Positions 23,853 through 31,060 of a DNA stretch of 49,062 nucleotides are shown in pieces. The notes beneath the pieces are model-generated. The model ran no database searches, was not told where the DNA came from, and saw nothing but the letters and a program-made list of their open reading frames with translations. A program made the position numbers and the translations under genes. Each line of letters begins with the position of its first letter. The stretch's first letter is position 1. The DNA is taken from NCBI RefSeq assembly GCF_900130065.1, contig NZ_FQXV01000019.1, positions 1-49,062 of the forward strand, given 5' to 3'. Origin of the DNA: Sporobacter termitidis DSM 10068 (GTDB lineage Bacteria > Bacillota > Clostridia > Oscillospirales > Oscillospiraceae).

Positions 23853-24703
23853 TATTCATTGTCTCTGTATATATACAAAAAGACATCCTCCAGGTTGGGC
23901 GTCACCGCCTTGACGCTGTCGGGCAGCGCGCTCTCGCAGGCAAACCGGACAAGGGTCCTCCCGTCCTCCTGTCGTTCCGTCAGAGGCAGGTGCGGCTGGG
24001 ATATCGTGTGGATGTCACTTGTCTCATACACCTTGCCGCTGAGCATTTTGCAGATGTCGGCCGGCGCGTCGCTGCACAGGAGCTTGTGATCCTTGAACAT
24101 CACGACATGGCTCGCGATCGTCTCAATGTCGGACACGATGTGCGTGGAGAGTATTACAATGCGGTCTTTCGAAAGCGACAAAATCAGATTGCGGAAACGT
24201 ACTCTTTCCTTGGGATCGAGCCCCGCCGTGGGCTCGTCGAGAATCAGGACCGCCGGATCGTTCAGCATCGCCTGCGCAATCCCCACACGCTGAAGCATCC
24301 CGCCCGAAAATTTCCTCATTTTCGTATCGGCAACGTCGCCGAGCGATACAAGCTCAAGCAGCTCCCGGGCTTTTGTATCCGCCGTTTTCCTGTCGATGCC
24401 CTTCAAAGCGCCAAGGTAAGATAAAAACTGGCGGGGCGAATAATTTTTGTAATAACCGAATTCCTGCGGCAGGTAACCGATGACATTCCGGTAATTTTCG
24501 TCGAGATCTGAAATGTTGTCTCCATTGTACAGAATTTCCCCTTGTGTCGGGAAAAGCAGCGTCGTCAGCATTTTGATCAGTGTGGTCTTGCCTGCCCCGT
24601 TTGGCGCCAGGAGTCCGTAAACGCCCCGGTCGAACTCCAGCGTGATATCCTCCAGCGCCGTAAAGCTCCCGTATTTTTTCGTGACGTGATTAACCGTTAA
24701 CAT
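23852..24703 (-). CDS. ABC transporter ATP-binding protein (BcrA/CcmA type)
   Basis: 283 aa. Complete ABC domain: Walker A APNGAGKTT (residues 33-41), Q-loop YLPQEFGYY, signature FSGGMLQRVGIAQ, Walker B VLILDEPTAGLDP, switch His in LSTHIVSD. After about residue 215 there is a C-terminal extension with a regulatory beta domain ending NLEDVFLYIYRD, as in BcrA-like exporters. It overlaps the preceding gene by 14 nt and the following by 1 nt. It drives the two permeases that follow. Confidence 0.92.
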   Translation of the reverse strand: MLTVNHVTKKYGSFTALEDITLEFDRGVYGLLAPNGAGKTTLIKMLTTLLFPTQGEILYNGDNISDLDENYRNVIGYLPQEFGYYKNYSPRQFLSYLGALKGIDRKTADTKARELLELVSLGDVADTKMRKFSGGMLQRVGIAQAMLNDPAVLILDEPTAGLDPKERVRFRNLILSLSKDRIVILSTHIVSDIETIASHVVMFKDHKLLCSDAPADICKMLSGKVYETSDIHTISQPHLPLTERQEDGRTLVRFACESALPDSVKAVTPNLEDVFLYIYRDNE

Positions 24704-25436
24704 AGAAAAGCGCCTCTCTTTCAGAACGTGTCATGAGCTTTTTGATTTCCCGCAGGTAAAAGAAGGCTGTCAGAAAGACAACGGCCAGGGCGATACCGTC
24801 CGGCAGGCGCAAAAGGGCCTGGTCCCATGCCTTTCCGAATACCTGAACAGGCAAAATGCAGATGGCCGGCCAAATGGCGGGGAACAGATAATACATCCGC
24901 CTTCTGCCGATAAATGCCGCGGCCTTGGCCGAAAGCAAGGAACAGAGGAAGAGAGAACAAAGCGAAATCGCCAGCGTGTGCCAGAAATCTCGAAACCCAC
25001 CCGGTACAGATACGGACGCCGCGATCAGGACGCAAAAGGCCGTTCCCGCGGCGGAGAAGTACAGCATCCGAAATACGCAGATTTGCCGGATTGTATACCT
25101 GCAGGTCATCTTCAGCTCGTACAGTCCGCTGACCCGCTCTTTTATTTCGGACGCCAGAGAGAGCAGCAGGTAAAAAACCGGCGAGACGGCGAACAGCATG
25201 CCGCCTGTCCAGCTGTAGGGAAAGGACCGGAAAAGAATAAAGCATAGGCCCAGCGTTATGCCGGCGGCGATAAGCATGCCGTCGGCGGTGTCCCGGAAGA
25301 TGCTCCGAAGCCCAAGGGCCCGGTGAAGCTCCCGGAGCTGCCTCCCCAGAGATTTCTGCCGAATCAGCCCTTTGGATAAGATCGCGTCTATAGCCACGCT
25401 TTTTTCATTTTCATCGGGCATCGGTATATTCATCAT
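24690..25436 (-). CDS. Integral membrane protein linked to the ECF sigma factor
   Basis: 248 aa. AAGGAG precedes two adjacent ATGs (25436 and 25433); the second has better spacing. A cytoplasmic N-terminal part of about 50 residues is followed by six hydrophobic helices in three pairs. I do not recognise a family. It starts inside the sigma gene (26-nt overlap), so the two are translationally coupled. That layout and the soluble N-terminus suggest an anti-sigma or signal-sensing role, comparable in position (not in sequence) to the membrane proteins of the Bacillus sigY operon. Alternatively it is simply an extra transporter subunit. Confidence 0.6.
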   Translation of the reverse strand: MMNIPMPDENEKSVAIDAILSKGLIRQKSLGRQLRELHRALGLRSIFRDTADGMLIAAGITLGLCFILFRSFPYSWTGGMLFAVSPVFYLLLSLASEIKERVSGLYELKMTCRYTIRQICVFRMLYFSAAGTAFCVLIAASVSVPGGFRDFWHTLAISLCSLFLCSLLSAKAAAFIGRRRMYYLFPAIWPAICILPVQVFGKAWDQALLRLPDGIALAVVFLTAFFYLREIKKLMTRSEREALFYVNG

Positions 25437-25965
25437 CGAACTCCTTTTTTATACTTTTCAGCATGCGGTAGTATTTTGTTTTGACGGTCGATTCCGGAAT
25501 GGACAAAACCTCCGCTATCTGTGAAAATGTATACTCGCCGAAAAACTTCAGGCGAAAAATCTGCTGTGTATCGGTATCCATCGTGCCGACATAGCTTTGG
25601 AGGCGGCGCGTCATATCCCTGATTTCCATCTGCCGGGCAAACGCGCTTTCGTCCGGGGCGTCGAGCGCATCGACGTCGAGGGGCACGTTTTTGATTTGGC
25701 GGCTTCGCAGGCGGTCGATGGCCTTGTTCGTTGCGACCCGGTAGAGCCAGGTCCGAAAGCTTGAAAGACTGCCGTCATATCTTCCGATGGATTTTAAAAC
25801 GGAGACGAAGATGTCCTGCGTCAGGTCCATGGCCGTCTCCTTGTCGGAGGTTTGCCTGTAGGCATAAACGTAGATTTCGTCGTAATATTTTCGGATCAGT
25901 GTGTCCGCGTCCGCCGCGCTGCCGGTTTTCTGTATCCTGCGTATCAGGCGGTGCTCCTCGTCCAA
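25411..25965 (-). CDS. ECF-type RNA polymerase sigma factor
   Basis: 184 aa with a TTG start at 25965 (AAAGGGGTG 6-7 nt upstream). Region 2: AMDLTQDIFVSVLKSIGRYD and FRTWLYRVATNKAIDRLRSR. Region 4: FFGEYTFSQIAEVLSIPEST, then VKTKYYRMLKSIKKEF, a helix-turn-helix for the -35 element. There is no region 1 or 3, as in group-4 sigmas. First gene of a five-gene operon with a membrane protein, ABC ATPase and two permeases. An ECF-like promoter (TGAAAC-N17-CGAATA) stands directly upstream, so it probably activates its own operon, an arrangement known for cell-envelope stress sigmas. Confidence 0.92.
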   Translation of the reverse strand: MDEEHRLIRRIQKTGSAADADTLIRKYYDEIYVYAYRQTSDKETAMDLTQDIFVSVLKSIGRYDGSLSSFRTWLYRVATNKAIDRLRSRQIKNVPLDVDALDAPDESAFARQMEIRDMTRRLQSYVGTMDTDTQQIFRLKFFGEYTFSQIAEVLSIPESTVKTKYYRMLKSIKKEFDDEYTDAR

Positions 25966-25996
25966 GCTTTCACCCCTTTTAACCCGCTCGCTTATA

Positions 25997-26025
25997 TATT
26001 CGTTTGAGGCTTCAAAATAGTTTCA
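25997..26025 (-). promoter_or_regulatory. Candidate ECF sigma autoregulatory promoter
   Basis: Minus strand TGAAAC (26025-26020), 17-bp spacer, CGAATA (26002-25997). It resembles SigW/SigX-type promoters (TGAAAC and a CG-starting -10). The predicted start is about 25 nt before the TTG of the sigma gene. Confidence 0.5.
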
Positions 26026-26213
26026 CTCAACCGGAATTATCTTCAACTCTATCAGAGCGAAGGAGAAACGGTCAAGCTTGCCGCCAATGTGCCGGACCGC
26101 GATTTACGGCGCCCCGCCCAGTGCTTTTCCTGCCTGTTCCTGCCAAAAAACATCAAAATCGAATGGTTTCGGGGCTTTTGTTGTTAATTAGTTGTAAAAA
26201 TAAGCATATACTG

Positions 26214-26241
26214 TTGAAATTTGTCCATTTTTGACTATAAT
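26214..26241 (+). promoter_or_regulatory. Promoter of the lysozyme gene
   Basis: TTGAAA (26214-26219), 16-bp spacer, perfect TATAAT (26236-26241). It gives a 5' leader of about 145 nt. Between the ECF promoter and here (26030-26213) no gene is visible. Confidence 0.75.
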
Positions 26242-26290
26242 GTTAATAGGAGAGCAATAGCGCTTTTCTTACCACTTAGAAAAAAAAGAT

Positions 26291-26339
26291 GGCATCGGAT
26301 GTCATACAGTACCAAACAGTACTGTATTTGTTTTATGCC
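26291..26339 (+). promoter_or_regulatory. Structured 5' leader of the lysozyme gene
   Basis: A 9-bp perfect hairpin ATACAGTAC-N6-GTACTGTAT (26304-26327) is enclosed by a second stem GGCAT / ATGCC (26291-26295 and 26335-26339) across an 8/7-nt internal loop. No known riboswitch class is recognised. As DNA it could equally be a repressor site just after the promoter. Confidence 0.45.
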
Positions 26340-26391
26340 GCCCATATACAGACAGGTAAAATTTCAGTGGGATCAGGAGGCTCGGCAGCGC

Positions 26392-28416
26392 ATGATTAAA
26401 AAAATCATCTGTATCGTTTTAATGTTTTGTTTAGCGGGATCGGTCGCAACGGTGGCATCCGCGGCGGGTTTGACCGGCAGCGGTACGATGACGGTCAGCC
26501 AATCGGGAATAAAGTTTATTGAAGGCTTCGAAAATTCGTCGGGGAACGGTGCGACCGGGGCTGAGGCCGAAAACCAGCTGGCCGCGGCTTTGCAGCCCAG
26601 CACGGCATCGGTCAACAAGTTTATCGCCAGCAATAATATTTCCCTCACACAAGCCCAATTTGACGCGCTCGTCAGCTTTACATACAATCTCGGGTCCGGC
26701 TGGACGGACCCGTCCAATCGGATCAGCAGTTATTTGACCGGCGGGCTGTCAAAATATTCGGAAATCGACATCGTCAATGCCATAGGCATATGGTGCCACG
26801 TCGGGAAGGCGGTCAATACCCAGCTGATAGTGCGCCGGCTGGCCGAGGCAAATCTTTTCATTTCCGGAGATTACAACACCGGCGACCGGAAATATACCTA
26901 CGTCATTTTCGACGCCGGCAAAGGCAGCATGGAGCACGATATTTACTTTTTCAAATATGGTCAGCCGTATGGCACGCTGCCGGGCGCTAAATTATCGGGA
27001 TACACGTTTGCCGGATGGTACACGTCAAACGGCGCTGTTGTCAACGCCGGCGATATCGCCGGGGACAACCTGACGGTCACGGCAAAATGGACCGGCGGGG
27101 CAATACCCCAAGCGCCGGCCAATAATTTCCCCGACATCTCGGCAAATGACTGGTTTTACACCTATGTCAGTGATCTCAATAAGCGCAATGTCGTCAACGG
27201 CTTTCCCGACGGAACGTTTCGGCCGGCCAGCACTGTGAGCTGCGCCGAGGCACTGAAGCTGATCATCCTTGCCGCGGGCTACAGCGAGCAGCCCTCCACA
27301 AGCAGCAGCTGGGCCGGTGGCTATTTAAAGTTCGCGGTTTCGAAAGGCCTGATCGATGCCGCCGAAATTCCGGACATTAACGGCACGATCAGCCGCCAGC
27401 TCATCGCAAAGATCGCCTCAAGAGCGCTCGGGCTTGCTCCCGCAACGGTGAGCTCTCCGTTTGCGGATACGGCCGATCAGTACGTATTGTCGCTGTACAG
27501 CTATGGCGTGGTTGAAGGCAGCGTTTCAAACGGGTCGCTGCTGTTTATGCCGGACAGCAGCATAACGCGCGCGGAGATCAGTGCAATTGTCTGGCGGATC
27601 AATAATCTGAATTTAGAACCGGACCCGCCCCCGGCGACAACGGATCCGATTCAGAACCCGGGAACAAATCCGGGGGCGGGCGATCATACCAACCAGATCC
27701 AGTTCGGGTCCACATGGCTTGACGTCCTGCAAGGCGTTCCGGTGAATTCTTATGACAAAAGTGCTTTCTATCTGGACAATGGCCTGCTGCGCTATAATTC
27801 GCAGACGGTCAAGACGAAAATCGGCGTTGACGTATCGTCCTACCAGGACACCATCGATTGGCAGAAGGTCAAAAATGCCGGCATAGATTTTGCGATACTG
27901 CGCGTGGGCTTCCGCGGGTATGGAAGCTCCGGCAGCATGAATCTGGACAGCCGCTTCCGCACCAATCTCACCGGGGCGCTGAATGCCGGATTGAAAGTCG
28001 GCGTCTATTTCTTCTCTCAGGCCATTACGCCTCAGGAAGCTATAGAAGAAGCGGATTTTGTGCTCTCTGAAATCAGCGGATATGATATCGCGTACCCGAT
28101 CGTCTTCGATTGGGAGACGGTCGGCTCCAGCTCCGCCCGCACCGCCGGAATGAGCACCCAGATGCTGACACAGTGCGCGCGGGCATTCTGCGGCAGGGTC
28201 GCGGCTGCCGGCTATACGCCGATGATTTATTTCAATATGAGCCTCGGATATCTCAAATATGACCTCAGCGCCGTGCAGGACTACAAATTCTGGCTGGCGC
28301 AGTATACGGCCACGCCGACTTTTTATTATGATTTTCAGATGTGGCAGTACACAAGCAGCGGGACGGTAGACGGAATCCCCGGGAACGTGGACATGGATAT
28401 CAGCTTTGAAAGATAA
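26392..28416 (+). CDS. Secreted surface protein: degenerate GH24, InlB-type repeat, SLH domains and GH25 lysozyme
   Basis: 674 aa from ATG 26392, where a Sec signal peptide begins (residues 1-25, ending VASAAG). GGAGG lies 12 nt upstream, slightly far. Domains: 34-160 GH24 (phage-lysozyme) fold with IKFIEGFEN, AQFDALVSFTYNLGSG and the LIVRRLAEANLF end; 168-233 Listeria-Bacteroides (InlB B) repeat ending GYTFAGWYT...TAKW; about 246-402 two to three S-layer-homology domains (FPDISANDWFYTYV, GFPDGTFRPAS); Pro-rich linker; 477-674 GH25 lysozyme with GVDVSSYQ (Asp480) and FDWE (Asp573, Glu575). In the GH24 part the loop with the catalytic Asp/Thr (YxDxxGxxTIGYGH) is missing, so only GH25 should be active. 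It probably binds secondary cell-wall polymer through SLH and cuts peptidoglycan. Monocistronic, with its own promoter and terminator. Confidence 0.88.
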   Translation: MIKKIICIVLMFCLAGSVATVASAAGLTGSGTMTVSQSGIKFIEGFENSSGNGATGAEAENQLAAALQPSTASVNKFIASNNISLTQAQFDALVSFTYNLGSGWTDPSNRISSYLTGGLSKYSEIDIVNAIGIWCHVGKAVNTQLIVRRLAEANLFISGDYNTGDRKYTYVIFDAGKGSMEHDIYFFKYGQPYGTLPGAKLSGYTFAGWYTSNGAVVNAGDIAGDNLTVTAKWTGGAIPQAPANNFPDISANDWFYTYVSDLNKRNVVNGFPDGTFRPASTVSCAEALKLIILAAGYSEQPSTSSSWAGGYLKFAVSKGLIDAAEIPDINGTISRQLIAKIASRALGLAPATVSSPFADTADQYVLSLYSYGVVEGSVSNGSLLFMPDSSITRAEISAIVWRINNLNLEPDPPPATTDPIQNPGTNPGAGDHTNQIQFGSTWLDVLQGVPVNSYDKSAFYLDNGLLRYNSQTVKTKIGVDVSSYQDTIDWQKVKNAGIDFAILRVGFRGYGSSGSMNLDSRFRTNLTGALNAGLKVGVYFFSQAITPQEAIEEADFVLSEISGYDIAYPIVFDWETVGSSSARTAGMSTQMLTQCARAFCGRVAAAGYTPMIYFNMSLGYLKYDLSAVQDYKFWLAQYTATPTFYYDFQMWQYTSSGTVDGIPGNVDMDISFER

Positions 28417-28421
28417 AGCGG

Positions 28422-28456
28422 AGGAGCACTGCAAAAATGCAGTGCTCCTTTTAATT
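28422..28456 (+). terminator. Intrinsic terminator of the lysozyme gene
   Basis: Perfect 11-bp stem GGAGCACTGCA / TGCAGTGCTCC (28423-28433 / 28438-28448), AAAA loop, followed by TTTTAATTT, 6 nt after the stop. Confidence 0.92.
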
Positions 28457-28477
28457 TAGCGGCACGTGCTGCCGGGG

Positions 28478-28539
28478 TTGAAAAACTGGTGGGAAAGTGG
28501 TACAATAAGTTAGAATTATCTAACTTATTGTACCACTTT
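28478..28539 (+). promoter_or_regulatory. AraC gene promoter with DtxR-like iron box
   Basis: TTGAAA (28478-28483), 17-bp spacer, TACAAT (28501-28506). The box GTTAGAATTATCTAAC (28509-28524) begins 3 bp after the -10 and overlaps the start site. It is the centre of a 21-bp-arm perfect inverted repeat (28494-28514 / 28519-28539). The palindrome type GTTAGA-N4-TCTAAC matches the DtxR/IdeR pattern (core TTAG...CTAA) and recurs in the next promoter. Confidence 0.7.
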
Positions 28540-28586
28540 TGTCCTTTGAAAAGCGGACAGCCTGCGTAAAGCGGAAAGGTGATGAC

Positions 28587-29588
28587 ATGATGGCCGAAAA
28601 TACGGAGACGAGATACAGAATTTTTAATCCGGAGGACAAGGACTGCCCGGTCGGCAGCCTGCTTAACAGCGTATACAAAAATGATGCGTTTCGAAGCCAG
28701 CGACGGCAAATACCTGAGGAAGCCGGAAAAGGGTATTGCCGGAGGTATATTTTAAACCCGTCAATGGAGATATCCATTTCCGATATGACCTTTAACGAGG
28801 ACCTTACGCTGCGGGAGGAGATTAGTTTCCCTGCGCATTACGGCCTCGCGTTTTGCCTGGAGGACCCGCTTTACTGGAGGCTGGACGGCGGCGGAGAATA
28901 CGAGATCGGTCCCGGGGAGAGCTATGTGTTCAACGGCTTGCGCGGGAGCAGCATGTGTACGTATTATGCGGGAAAGCGCTTTTCCGGCATCAGTCTCCAG
29001 TGCGGCGCGGGCGTCCTGGCAGCCCTGACGGAAAGCGCAGGCGAGGGGAGCGGTCAGCCGGCCTGGGGTAAGGATGAAAGCTGCGTCTCTGCAAAAAGGT
29101 TTTCGCCGGGTATCCGGCTGATTCTGGCCGACATCCTCCGCTGCCGGTACCGCGGGGATATTGAAAGAATTTATCTTGAGGGGAAGGCCCTGGAGCTGTT
29201 GGCTGTCTATCTGGACGAGATGCTCCTGGAAAATGGAAATTCCGGCGCTCTTCCGGGCTTCTCAAAGGCCGATATCGCGGCGCTGCACCATGCCCGGAGC
29301 ATTCTGGACGGCGCCATCGACGCCCCGCCGACAATCCGGGGGCTGGCGCGGCTTTCCGGCCTGAACGAATATAAGCTGAAAGCCGGGTTCCGGGAGCTGT
29401 TCGGGCTGCCCGTTTATGCTTATATCATCAACAAGCGCATGGAATCGGCGCGGCTGCTCATGGGAGAGCGGGGGATGAGCGTCGCGGAGGCGGCCCTGTC
29501 GGTGGGCTACAGCAGCACAAACCACTTTACGGAGAAATTCAAAGCAAAATACGGCGTCAAGCCGTCGGAGTACAGAAAGCTGCGGTGA
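28587..29588 (+). CDS. AraC-family transcriptional activator (PchR/YbtA-like)
   Basis: 333 aa; ATG 28587 (or 28590) follows AAAGGTGATGAC; the ORF extends to 28539 through promoter DNA. Residues 1-220 are a sensing domain without a standard cupin motif. Residues about 235-333 are a double helix-turn-helix: IRGLARLSGLNEYKLKAGFR and MSVAEAALSVGYSSTNHFTE, then FKAKYGVKPSEYRKLR. The first HTH reads like siderophore regulators PchR and YbtA, which are activated by a ferric siderophore. It lies directly upstream of an ECF/YbtPQ-like transport operon and shares its iron box, so it likely activates that operon under iron shortage when its ligand is present. The downstream promoter has a good -10 but no -35, as expected for an activator target. 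Confidence 0.88.
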   Translation: MMAENTETRYRIFNPEDKDCPVGSLLNSVYKNDAFRSQRRQIPEEAGKGYCRRYILNPSMEISISDMTFNEDLTLREEISFPAHYGLAFCLEDPLYWRLDGGGEYEIGPGESYVFNGLRGSSMCTYYAGKRFSGISLQCGAGVLAALTESAGEGSGQPAWGKDESCVSAKRFSPGIRLILADILRCRYRGDIERIYLEGKALELLAVYLDEMLLENGNSGALPGFSKADIAALHHARSILDGAIDAPPTIRGLARLSGLNEYKLKAGFRELFGLPVYAYIINKRMESARLLMGERGMSVAEAALSVGYSSTNHFTEKFKAKYGVKPSEYRKLR

Positions 29589-29663
29589 GAAGGTTTTCGC
29601 ACAAAATCCGTTTTGGGTGAAAAACAATCCCGTTCGGTACATCCCCGCCGGCAAAATGTCATG

Positions 29664-29696
29664 TATAATGATCACAATGAGTTAGATATATCTAAC
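29664..29696 (+). promoter_or_regulatory. Siderophore-transport operon promoter with DtxR-like box
   Basis: Perfect TATAAT (29664-29669) with no recognisable -35 17 bp upstream, then the palindrome GTTAGATATATCTAAC (29681-29696). The same arms occur at 28509-28524. It fits activation by the AraC protein and repression by an iron regulator. Confidence 0.65.
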
Positions 29697-29744
29697 AAAA
29701 TACTTTGCCTCATATGTACGCAAATCGAGGGAGAAAAGGTGATC

Positions 29745-30329
29745 ATGATAAAAAAGAAACTGACGGTAAAAGACCTTATTGTGGCGGGCGCCTTTGCGGC
29801 GCTGTATGTGGTGATCATGCTGGTCATCGTTTCCACAGCCAGCCTCACCCCCGTGACCTGGCTGATGGCGCCGCTCCTCTGCGCCGTCGTGCTGGGCACG
29901 GTGTATATGCTGTATTGCATGAAGATACCCAAGCGCGGCGCGATACTCATTCTGGGCGTGGTGGTGTCGCTGGTGCTGTCCTCCACCGGCGGCTGGGCCG
30001 CCCCGGCGTGGGGCATTATATGCGCGCTTCTGGCGGAGCTTCTGGCAGCGCTGGGAAGATACGGGTCGAAGGGCTGGTACGCCGCCAGCTTCTGCGTTTT
30101 TGCCTGCAGCACGGCCGGGCCGTTCTGGATGCTGGTGTTCGCCAAAGCGGCGGTGCTGGCCACTATTGAAAATACATACGGCGCCGGGTTCGCCGCCAGA
30201 ATGGACGCCCTGACGCCCCCATGGATCGTTCCGGTGGTGATCGGCAGCGCTGTTCTGGGCGGGTTTATCGGCGGCGCCATCGGCAAACGGCTCCTGAAAA
30301 AACACTTTGAAAAAGCGGGCGTGGTTTGA
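29745..30329 (+). CDS. ECF transporter S component, MptD/Trep_Strep family
   Basis: 194 aa; start MIKKKLTVKDLIVAGAFAALYVV at 29745 after AAAGGTGATC (an earlier in-frame ATG at 29613 precedes the promoter). About six membrane helices. The basic start KKKLTVKDLI and AFAALYVV, then TPVTWLMAP, are typical of the Trep_Strep (TIGR02185) family of S components, which bind the substrate and dock to EcfT. These are linked to YbtPQ-like ABC proteins and siderophore or metal uptake in several Firmicutes. It is followed with no gap by EcfT (TGA then ATG). Confidence 0.85.
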   Translation: MIKKKLTVKDLIVAGAFAALYVVIMLVIVSTASLTPVTWLMAPLLCAVVLGTVYMLYCMKIPKRGAILILGVVVSLVLSSTGGWAAPAWGIICALLAELLAALGRYGSKGWYAASFCVFACSTAGPFWMLVFAKAAVLATIENTYGAGFAARMDALTPPWIVPVVIGSAVLGGFIGGAIGKRLLKKHFEKAGVV

Positions 30330-31049
30330 ATGGAGACAACCCGCGCCGCGCAAATAAAGAAACCCTATATCCGGCTGGACCCCCGGACAAAGCTGCTGGT
30401 GCTGCTCACCGGCAGTTTTGCCGCGCTGAGCGCGGCTCCTAAAAGCGCCGAGGTCATGCTGATCTTGTTTCTCACACTGCTTTTGCTCAATGAGCGGCAG
30501 ACAGGATTCGCCGTGAAGCTGCTGGCGGTATTCGCGGCGATGCTGCTGCCCGACATTTTCGGCGCCTCTCTTTTGGACGGCGCGGCCGGAGTCGTCCTCC
30601 TCGCCGTGACGCGCATTGTCCGCATTTACCTGCCCGTCTGCATGGCGTTTACGCTGGTGGTGAAAACCACGACTGTGAGCGCGTTTATCGCCGCCCTGTG
30701 CAAGATGCACGTCAGCGATAAGATCACTATTCCGGTGTCGGTCATGTTCCGCTTCATACCGACGGTGAAAGAGGAATGGCAGGCCATCCGCGCCGCGATG
30801 AAGTTCCGCGGCATCGGAATCTCATTCAAAAGCGTGGCCATACGTCCGATGCTGACGCTGGAATACGTGATGATCCCCCTGCTGATGTCGGCCTCCGGCA
30901 TTGCCGGGGAATTGGCGGCGGCCTCACTGGCGCGCGGGCTGGACAGCGGAAAGGCGCGCACCTGCGTCACGCAGGTGGCCCTCGGTCCCGCAGACTATCC
31001 CGTCATGCTGGCAGGCCTGGCCATAGCGGTCTGCGCGGTGGCCGGATGA
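30330..31049 (+). CDS. ecfT: ECF transporter T component (EcfT)
   Basis: 239 aa, about five helices (LDPRTKLLVLLTGSFAAL at the N-terminus). The C-terminal coupling helices carry the EcfT signature with Ala-Arg-Gly in AAASLARGLDSG, preceded by MKFRGIGISF. It begins on the base after the S-component stop. It connects the ATPases to the S component. Confidence 0.9.
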   Translation: METTRAAQIKKPYIRLDPRTKLLVLLTGSFAALSAAPKSAEVMLILFLTLLLLNERQTGFAVKLLAVFAAMLLPDIFGASLLDGAAGVVLLAVTRIVRIYLPVCMAFTLVVKTTTVSAFIAALCKMHVSDKITIPVSVMFRFIPTVKEEWQAIRAAMKFRGIGISFKSVAIRPMLTLEYVMIPLLMSASGIAGELAAASLARGLDSGKARTCVTQVALGPADYPVMLAGLAIAVCAVAG

Positions 31050-31060
31050 GGGGAGAGGGG

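Noticed and set aside
28494-28539. Strong hairpin as a terminator of the lysozyme gene
   Set aside because: A proper terminator already lies at 28422-28456, and this hairpin contains the -10 of the AraC promoter.
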